Below the pieces are notes generated by a model, which worked only from the letters and a program-made list of their open reading frames with translations, ran no database searches and was not told the origin of the DNA. Shown here piece after piece: positions 57,187 to 64,000 of a stretch of DNA of 64,000 nt. A program made the position numbers and the translations under genes. How positions within the stretch are numbered: position 1 is the stretch's first letter; every line of letters begins with the position of its first letter. Location of the stretch: NCBI GenBank assembly GCA_946811185.2, contig OX328112.1, positions 23,589,558-23,653,557 on the forward strand, given 5' to 3'. This stretch comes from Hippopus hippopus (lineage: Eukaryota; Mollusca; Bivalvia; Cardiida; Cardiidae).

Positions 57187-57300
57187 GTATTGGATGTGAC
57201 CTCCATGTCCAGGCAGCAACACCTGCACGACTCTGGCGGGGATACTGGAGATGATATGGCGTATCGATATTGCTTCAGAATCTGCTGAAATGTTGAGAGG
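57185..57300 (-). pseudogene. Tc1-like transposase fragment, duplicon 2 copy
   Basis: Counterpart of 41,529-41,627. The same ggatgtgacctccat and agcaacac blocks occur, but small indels have shifted the frame; only GHGGHIQYY-like residues remain recognisable. It shows the fossil predates the duplication. Confidence 0.4.
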
Positions 57301-57497
57301 TAAAGTCAACCTGTCATATTATGCAGAAGTAACAGGTTTTCCTTATTTTTTGGGGCTACGTAGATCTATATATACTGCATGGAGTATGAAAGCAAAATCA
57401 ACGACGCAAATGAATTCAGATAGAATATTTTACTTCAAGTAAAAAAGATGTCTAATGTTGAATACTGCACTGGACAACACTCTCAACGTATAGGCCT

Positions 57498-57728
57498 TGA
57501 CCTTTTACCAATCAATCCTGTGTTTTAACGATCCTGACGAAGAAGGCTTTCGAAAACATTGCGGGAAAAGGAGAAAATGCTGTTAAACCAGCATTTTCTC
57601 CTTTTCCCACAATGTTTACTACCCTGTCAAAGACAATTCCACCGTTTTCAGAGTGACTCATAATTTGTTTTCTGTAGATGCTTTGAGTTTGGACGATTCT
57701 AAAATTTTGTCTTCTGGTTAAGAGTTAA
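57498..57728 (-). mobile_element. MITE A shared by both duplicons
   Basis: Orthologous to 41,835-42,065, immediately downstream of peptide gene 2. Confidence 0.75.
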
Positions 57729-57807
57729 ACTTGTCAAATTTCTACTTCCTATCTCTAACGTCAATGGAAGAGTTTGGTCTGTGAGACCATTTTTCCCCAC
57801 ACTAACG

Positions 57808-58053
57808 TTAATCCACTGCACTTATTTCCGGCTGGCGTGCAGACCGTACCGGATCTTGAATAGTATCGAATCGCATTTGCGCGTACCGTTCTAGCCTCAG
57901 ACAGCGGGGGCGGCCGTTCCCGTAAAATACACATCGATTTGGAGGTGGACAACGTCGGCATCGTCTGCTTAGTCTCCTGGCATCTACCACATCGATGGAA
58001 ATGAATGTCTCCACTATCAGGATCACACAAATAAGAATGGCGAGCGACTTCAT
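57808..58053 (-). CDS. secreted cationic four-cysteine peptide precursor, copy 2
   Basis: 81-residue precursor, paralogue of the gene at 42,173-42,388. The signal peptide is nearly identical (MKSLAILICVILIVETFISI, then DVVDA). The mature part starts RRLSRRCRRCPPPNRC. Cysteines are at 32, 35, 41 and 51, the same C-x2-C-x5-C-x9-C spacing, and the shared motif is FYGNGRPRC. The C-terminal tail is ten residues longer than in copy 1 and has several acidic residues (net charge about +9). Signal peptide and cysteine frame are kept while the residues between cysteines diverge, a pattern common in secreted defence peptides. A conserved acceptor cacgtttcag stands 16 nt before the ATG. Confidence 0.75.
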   Translation of the reverse strand: MKSLAILICVILIVETFISIDVVDARRLSRRCRRCPPPNRCVFYGNGRPRCLRLERYAQMRFDTIQDPVRSARQPEISAVD

Positions 58054-58105
58054 CCTAAATCTATGCTACCTGAAACGTGACAAGGACAGAAGCGTAAACA
58101 GGGTT

Positions 58106-58205
58106 CGTATTTACAAACCTCTGAATTTGAAAGTAACGCAACATCTGATTTGCTAAACTATTTCGTTCAGCCAATCATAAATTGCGTTGCTTTCAAATAT
58201 AGGCT
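58106..58205. mobile_element. MITE C, shortened
   Basis: Keeps only the inner arms gaaagtaacgcaacatctgat / aatcataaattgcgttgctttc. Confidence 0.5.
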
Positions 58206-58213
58206 TTATTAGT

Positions 58214-58352
58214 TGTACGGTCAAGTGGCAGGGGACTTGGAAACTTGTTCACGGCTGCGGTGAATCATGTCGCCCAGAGCCGAAGGCGAGGTGGCGACAT
58301 CATTCACCACAGCCGTGAACAAATTTCAAGTCCCCTGCCACCTGATGGTACA
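58214..58352. mobile_element. 139-bp palindrome
   Basis: tgtacggtcaagtggcaggg / ccctgccacctgatggtaca outer ends with inner arms acttgttcacggctgcggtgaat / attcaccacagccgtgaacaaat. MITE-like, in the intron of peptide gene 2. Confidence 0.6.
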
Positions 58353-58485
58353 ATGAATTTATTATACTGCAAAGTTTTACCATTTCAACGTGTATTAAGC
58401 GAATTTAACCTGTTTTTTGGTTTAAGGAATTGAGTACTCTGACAAAGTAGAATTTCCCTTCCGAGTGCCCCAATTCAATGAAAAC

Positions 58486-58509
58486 TGACGTCACTGGGAA
58501 CTGACGTCA
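58486..58509. promoter_or_regulatory. two perfect CRE palindromes, 16 bp apart
   Basis: TGACGTCA at 58,486-58,493 and 58,502-58,509, in the intron of peptide gene 2, within actgacgtcactgggaactg. Resembles a paired CREB/ATF site. Confidence 0.4.
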
Positions 58510-58789
58510 CTGAAACATTGGTAAAACGTGCAGTTTGGTGCATAATCTTCATGTTAATATTGATCGACGCCGCCATTATGGATGTTGTGTTGAAAGTGTT
58601 CTCATGTATACGGGGCTCCCGAAAGGGAAACTGATTTTACGTTGGTTTTGCCAGTGTACATGATATATATGTTCAGGGCGTATTAACCAATCAGATCACG
58701 AGAAATTTCTTTGCAGTATAATTAAGAACATTCTTAAGAATTACACTGAGACTAGTTTGTGAATACGGACCTTGGGGTTCAGAATCATT

Positions 58790-59222
58790 ACGCGCTCCGC
58801 ATCGAGAGTGCTATTTCACACTCAGGCTGTGCCGTGCGACTCAGTACGCTTTTGTGGACAGTGTTAATCAAGATCAGACTGCAGTCTGATCTTGATCTAC
58901 TCTGTCCGATACAGTGAGAATTTACACCGAAAAGAAATATTTTGCTTTGAGTATCGATTGGACATTTCCATTTCTTTCCTTTTCACGGTTTTAGGCTTGA
59001 TTTTGGAGAGTTTACCCTTATCCTAATAAATAACTAAAATGAAATTTTCAAATCGATAGTAAAAACCCAAATATTGCTATTTCAAAGTTATGTTTTAGGA
59101 ATTAATATCTTCCTATCGGACAGTGTAGATCCAAGACCAGACTGCACGTTCTGTGCAGTCTGGTCTTGATCTGCACTGTCCGCAAAAGGTCAGTGAGTCG
59201 CGCTGAGCAGCCTAAGGGTTAA
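58790..59222 (+). mobile_element. MITE B, partial plus complete copy
   Basis: A partial copy near 58,845-58,920 (gatcaagatcagactgcag core, shortened) and a complete one at about 59,010-59,222 ending gctgagcagcctaagggttaa. Confidence 0.65.
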
Positions 59223-59309
59223 TTGTATTGTGTGTTATGGGCGTTACGCGCTTGCGTATTGTGCATTATGATTACTCTGTCTTCGAAGGGATGTAACCAC
59301 GGGCCCGTT

Positions 59310-59485
59310 TTTACCAATCGTTCTAAATTGCATTCTTAGTCTTATTATAGATGTAGAAAGTAATGCAACTTCTGATTGACTGAAACATTTGTTTTTAGCC
59401 AATCAGAAAGTGCGTTACTTTGAAATGTAGAAAATTTGCGAGAATCTGACTGACAAGGTTATTAGGAATGAAAGGTGAATTATGG
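59310..59485. mobile_element. MITE C
   Basis: accaatcgttctaaattgca / ttaggaatgaaaggtgaat ends with the ttctgattgactgaaaca / tagccaatcagaa core. Confidence 0.6.
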
Positions 59486-59811
59486 GCTCAGATTTTCAGA
59501 AATGTTACGCAGTCCGAAATGGGATTAAAGTTTTACAGTTATTTGAAGCGCTAAAAAGAAAAAAAAATGAACTTTATCTATCACGGAAAAATGCAATTGT
59601 AAGGGTGTTTTTGCCAGAATATTTAACAAAATAGTGGACACCGAAGGTTCAAGGTCAAACTACACGTTCTGTGCTGTCTGATCTTGATTTGCACTCTCCG
59701 CTAAAAGCAGCTTGATTTTCATCCACATTCTACAAAAAACAACCAACGTTGTGCCTTGTGCACTATGGACATTTTTTTTTTTTTAACAAACTTGGCAAAA
59801 AAGGCTTTAAG

Positions 59812-60580
59812 CCATGGTCACATTTACGGTCATGCACGTAATTGTCCGTAGTTCATTTCAAACGTAGTCTGCCGTAGTGTTACTACGGTCAACTAGGTTG
59901 AAGTACGTTCGAGTTGGGTTCAAAATTGGCGAAAAGGGGAGACATGGGCCAAAGGAGAAAGTCTAAGTAGGTTGAACTACGTATAAGTACGTTCAACTAC
60001 ATTTAACTGCAAGCAAAGTGGCTAGGGTTAACTAGGGTATCACTACGTCTAACTACGTGTTACTGCGTGACTGTGTATACACTACGTCCTACATACGTGC
60101 AACTACGGTTAGTAAGTGTCAACTGCGTTCAGCTACGGAAAAACGTTATGGCTACACCTGCTCAGTACGGGTTAGCGACAGTCATTGTGCTTTTGGAAGT
60201 TGACGAGCCAGAAATTGCTGTTCGCTTATTCTGCCATGCCGCCTTGGAAAAGAAGCTGTTCTTCCAAAACTACGGTCAACTACAGTACACACTACGGTTA
60301 GGTAGGGTTAATTACGGTTAACTAAGGTCAAATACGTTCAAAGTACGGTCACAGTAGGGTCACAACATCGTAGTAAACCGTGACCAATTTTTGAACATGT
60401 TCGAAATTATGTACTACGGGCAAATTACTACGGGCAAAGCATAAGTTCGAACTACGTTCATTACTACGTTGAACTACGGTTATCTACGTGTAACTACGTT
60501 CAAGTACGTTTAACACGTTCAACTACAGCCAACTACGGTCATTCCCCACTATAGTCAACTACGTAAGGTGTGACCACGGT
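59812..60580. mobile_element. foldback element with TACG-type repeats and an open core
   Basis: Ends ccatggtcacatttacgg / taaggtgtgaccacgg. The arms consist of degenerate 10-12-bp units such as caactacgt and gttcaactacg on both strands. The non-repetitive centre (60,148-60,265) starts ATGGCTACACCTGC and stays open for about 40 codons (MATPAQYGLATVIVLLEVDE...), possibly a captured coding fragment. Structural cousin of 11,811-12,425. Confidence 0.6.
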
Positions 60581-60581
60581 T

Positions 60582-60814
60582 TTAACTCTTTACCAAACGA
60601 CAGACTAAACTTGTAGACGACAGATACAATGTGGCTAAAATGACGAAATCTGTCTTTTTATTTTGGCGGGGTGGGGGGGGGGGAGAAAACATTGTGGGAA
60701 AAGGAGAAATGCTGGTTTCCAGCATTTTCTCCTTTTTTCACAGTGTTTTCATTAGCCCTCCTAATTAAGGTAGTCAAAGACCCGGGATTGCTTGGGAAAA
60801 AAAAAAAGAGTTAC
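60582..60814 (+). mobile_element. MITE A
   Basis: TTAA at 60,582; a G-run (60,668-60,683) and an A-run near the right end. It abuts the foldback element. Confidence 0.7.
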
Positions 60815-60889
60815 AGTTCGATCTTAACGAAACCTTGCGTTTAGGCTGTAACTCGCATTACGCCATTAAATAAGTTGGTCTCAAACTAC

Positions 60890-61830
60890 GCAATCTACAT
60901 TTTTGTGACAGCTTATTTATTCATATCTCACCTGGGTTTGACCAGTAATAGACTGGGACTCTAAAGTGCCTGGCCTAAAGACGTGGGCCAGAGACTCCAA
61001 CGACAGGTAGGATCGAACTAGAACCTACGGAATATGAATCAAGCAGCTAAAACCTTTAACAAACAGCCCAGGGTTTTAACGACCCTAAGGAGGAAGATTT
61101 TTGAAAATATGGTGGTAAAAGGAGAAAATGCTGGTAATCATGTTTTCTCCTTTTCCCACCATGTTCCACCCTATCAAACATTTCCTGTCGTTAGAGCCAT
61201 ATTTTAATTGTCGTCTGCAAATGTTTTCAATCTAGACAAGTGCAAATATTTTTGTCGCTTGGTAAAGAGTTAACCATTTGTCCTCGCAAGGCAACAAGTA
61301 GCTCATCCATATTTTTCTTGGGTTTTACCAGTAATGGGCTGGGATTCTACCATCACCTGCTCAAGCACCCCAACGAAAACTAAACCCACGAGCTAGTATC
61401 TAACCTAGAACCTCCGGATTACGAATCAAGCACCTTAACCATTGAGCCACGCAAGTTAAGAACTAGCTTGTCTATTGTTCTTTTGGGTTTTACCAGTACT
61501 ACCTTAGGACTCTGCAGCGATTTGCTCAAAAACACTCAAACGAAAACTACACAACCATTGAACCACACAAGACATCAAGTGGCTTCTCCATAATTCTATT
61601 GGGTTGTACCAGAACTAGGTTGGGACACTGCAGTGACTTGCTCAAAGATACTCAAATGAAGACGACTCAACTGCTGAGCCACAGAAGGCAACCACTAGCT
61701 TATCCATTAATTCTCTTGGAGTTTACTAGTACTGGGTTTGCACTCTGATGTAACTTGTTCAAAGACACTTCAACGAAACTTCTGAACCATTGATCCACCC
61801 AAAGAGAGAGAGAGAGAAAAAAAAAAAACT
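60890..61830. repeat. SINE-derived tandem array, duplicon 2
   Basis: Same unit as 43,230-44,035 (ttgggttttaccagta, ggactctgcag, acttgctcaaagacactc, ccattgagccacgcaag), interrupted by MITE A at 61,050-61,273. Confidence 0.65.
61050..61273 (-). mobile_element. MITE A inside the tandem array
   Basis: Minus-oriented, core diverged in the loop (gctggtaatcatgttttc). Not present in the duplicon 1 array. Confidence 0.65.
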
Positions 61831-61959
61831 GGCCTTTCCATTTAAAAATTCACCAGATCGGTTCAAACCAACAAATTCTATAAATTCAAACCAACTATTT
61901 TTATCAAAAATCAATTCAAACCAAAGAAGAACTCTAAGGCCTTTTCAGAGCTCCAGATA

Positions 61960-62125
61960 AGAGGGAGTGATGCTATTCTAAAGTCATTATTTCTCTTCGA
62001 AACCCTATGTTGTGGGTACTCGTTAGAATCGTCTCGATGAGTACCGACAACATAGGGTTTAGTGGCGAATAATTAATATTTTCAATTTTGAAATCAAAAT
62101 CACTCCCCCTATCTGGAGCTCTGGC
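61960..62125. repeat. imperfect palindrome
   Basis: gagctccagataagagggagtga / tcactccccctatctggagctc outer arms with tcgaaaccctatgttgtggg / cgacaacatagggttt inside. MITE-like, not matched elsewhere. Confidence 0.55.
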
Positions 62126-62194
62126 CTTTTTGTGTGTGCGTTTAAATGCTTGGTTCAAAATATGTGAGCCACTCTCTGGCAAAATGGGGTTAAT

Positions 62195-62430
62195 ACATTT
62201 CCGTGATAAATGATACCAAGCAAGTCATAACATAGTTATGGATCAATAAAATCCATTTTGTCTAACAAACAACTGAATTGCAGGGTTGTATGGTTCTTCG
62301 ACAAAGAGAAAAATTTACAAATAGCAAAAACTTTTGAGCCAGATCAGCCTGCACAAGCTGCGCAGGATGACGTAAGTCGATGTTTTTTTTGCAGGTACAT
62401 TTAACCCCCTCGTCACAGAGAATGACCAGT
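62195..62430 (-). mobile_element. MITE D
   Basis: ataccaagcaagtcataaca ... cagatcagcctgcacaagctgcgcaggatgac ... acatttaaccccctcgtcacagagaa; counterpart of 45,215-45,390. Confidence 0.65.
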
Positions 62431-62497
62431 GTAAAATGAGTAGGCAAACATTTCATTTAATAAACAGTCATCGCTGAAAATATCAATCAAACTTTAC

Positions 62498-62640
62498 CTC
62501 GTAACTTTCTCGAATATTTCGAAGTTCAATTCCAATTAAAGTCTTGTTTTATTTTGTCGTCTTTTCGACCCTCTCCTTCTAAATGGATTCGGTTCTAGTG
62601 TGAGAAAATATTACACTTACAGCTTGTGACGTAAGACATT
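62498..62640 (-). other. probable non-coding exon 1 of peptide gene copy 2
   Basis: Counterpart of 45,473-45,600, with donor GAG|gtaaagt at 62,497 and implied intron 58,070-62,497. The conserved core includes gaatatttcgaagttca and ctctccttctaaatggatt in plus-strand reading. CRE-like TGACGTAA follows at 62,637. Confidence 0.5.
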
Positions 62641-62661
62641 GGGGAAAAAATGATCCCTCCA

Positions 62662-62879
62662 TTAACTCTTTACCAGACAACAAAATTTTAGACTTCCCCA
62701 AATTGAAAGCTGTTGCAGACGACATATCAATTGTGGCTTATTTGATAAAATTTGTCTTCGGTATGGTCGAAAACAGTGTGGGAAAAGGAGAGCTGGTTAC
62801 CAGCATTTCCTCCTTTTCGAACAATGTTTTCAAAAGTCTTCTTACCCAGGAAAAACAAAATTGTTCGGTAAAGGGATAA
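62662..62879 (+). mobile_element. MITE A shared by both duplicons
   Basis: Counterpart of 45,638-45,864, with the core slightly deleted (gaaaaggagagctggttacc). Confidence 0.75.
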
Positions 62880-63129
62880 AGTAGAGGCGAAATCAAGTGA
62901 CAACTTAGACCTGTGTACACATACTAGTGTCTAACTCATTTTGTCAAAAAAAAAAAAAGATGAATTGGACAGATCTTTTCAGTTTAAAGGACGCAAAGGC
63001 TATGTTTTTCAAGCTGTTTTTCCAAGAGCATCGGACAAAAATATTTACCTGAGACATAGACTGTCCGTAAAAGAAAAAAAAACCCAAGGCGCTGAAAGGG
63101 TCCAAACAAGAGAGCCATCATCGCCCTGT

Positions 63130-64000
63130 ATCGCCCACTTCTTTGGGGTAAAAAAAACTCGTGCACGGCACATAACGTTAGTCTGCATTGATATGTGGCC
63201 TTCAACAATCTGGCTACTAAGTGCACGATTTTCTATTTTTAGATCTGACGAGGACTGCTTTCCCTGTGTCTTCTGAGTAACCACGATTTTGCAGTATCGC
63301 TAATTATCAGCTCAGCCAATCAGAGAAGTTGTTCTAAAAGTTGTATAGTTTATCCTTTCCAGCATGCGATAGATTAAAAATGTTCCGTGTGTCCTTCCTC
63401 CGCTTTCAAGACATTGAAATCGGTAATTGATCAGCTGTGAAAAAGGTCAATAGAATGTGACCCTCTATATGCCGTTCTAAGACCAACCATATGACATGGT
63501 GGGGTATCTTAACTCTTTCAACACCATAGGAACATCATAGATGAAGATCAGACTACAAGGAACCGCCCGTTTGTTGATTAAAGCCTATAAGATAAGTCTT
63601 TTAGCGTTTCAGACGATTATATTTTCAGCCATCGAAAATACAGAGAATGGCCATAAATATTTCATTAAAGTCCGAAGGACTTACATATATTTTCAACTTG
63701 ACTGTTTAATTAGTTGTGAGTTAAACAATGAAGCTATAGTTATGAAATTTAAATGAACAAAAAGCAAAATGAATTCGATACTGAAATGGATATTTTCAGA
63801 CTCTATAAATGAATTATGATATAGATGCATCTGTTTAAAAAGGGATAAATATTTGCGAAAAATGTTTTTTACATTGACGGAGAATTAACACCATTAGATT
63901 TTAAATAGCTCAACTTTATATGCAAATGAGTTACTTTAAATAATAACTAGATCGCTGCTGATAGCGTCATCTTTTTTTGGAGGCACAGAGGCACCTTTTG
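63130..64000. other. right end of duplicon 2, no gene recognised
   Basis: Matches 46,120-47,700 minus its copy-specific insertions. Small frames (for example 62,941-63,276) are not conserved in duplicon 1 and are not called. Confidence 0.4.

Larger units (their letters stand above)
53322..64000. repeat. tandem segmental duplication, copy 2 (runs off window)
   Basis: Same order and orientation as copy 1. It is longer because of copy-specific insertions at about 53,785-55,620, 55,738-55,964 and 56,216-57,186. The offset between copies is about 13 kb at the left end and about 16 kb at the right. Confidence 0.8.

Noticed and set aside
784..62920. A recurring 'protein family' of short frames containing ENIVGKGENAGYQHFLLFPQ-like text on both strands
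   Set aside because: These are six-frame readings through the palindromic core of MITE A. They follow every copy in either orientation, have no common start or stop, and carry no coding constraint.
10478..62920. Repeated palindromes considered as a CRISPR-like array
   Set aside because: The repeats are 200-bp transposon copies in both orientations with TTAA flanks, irregular spacing and no spacers of constant length. The window is eukaryotic.
62941..63276. 111-codon plus-strand frame and its antisense frames
   Set aside because: The corresponding stretch in duplicon 1 (about 45,960-46,210) does not keep the frame. No motif, signal or splice evidence.

Overview
This is eukaryotic DNA with spliced genes, AT-rich introns, palindromic DNA-transposon derivatives (MITEs), tRNA-derived SINEs and simple repeats. 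Nothing in it looks prokaryotic. The repeat style and the gene content suggest a bivalve mollusc, perhaps a heterodont. That placement is inference, because no species-diagnostic gene is present.

Positions 1-33,650 hold the 5' part of an orthologue of TRIO/kalirin, the Rho-family guanine-nucleotide exchange factor, on the minus strand. Ten coding exons with consensus splice sites join in frame: 1,290 nt, 430 codons. They encode a short Ser/Asp-rich N-terminus, the SEC14 (CRAL-TRIO) domain and the first spectrin repeats. The rest of the gene, including the GEF modules, lies beyond the left edge. Intron 1 is about 22.5 kb. Introns are filled with one very abundant TTAA-flanked palindromic MITE (family A here, about 75 full or partial copies in the whole window, roughly a quarter of the sequence), plus families B, C, D, E, F and J, SINEs and a 2-kb hAT-like element.

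Positions 33,650-40,290 are repeat-rich intergenic DNA. From about 40,290 to the right edge there is a tandem segmental duplication: copy 1 about 40,290-47,700, copy 2 about 53,320-64,000 and running off the window. Each copy carries one small minus-strand gene with a non-coding first exon, an intron of 3.1 or 4.4 kb, and a second exon encoding a whole secreted precursor of 71 or 81 residues. The signal peptide is conserved. The mature part is strongly cationic, with four cysteines spaced C-x2-C-x5-C-x9-C and a shared YGNG motif. I do not recognise the family; a secreted host-defence-type peptide is a reasonable hypothesis. These paired genes are the most interesting coding content of the window.

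The duplication also works as a natural experiment. Elements present in only one copy can be compared with the empty site in the other, which shows that MITE A and a second element insert at TTAA and were active after the duplication. Further curiosities are long foldback elements built from degenerate TACG-type repeats, a 0.97-kb hairpin made of smaller hairpins, and tandem arrays apparently derived from a SINE.
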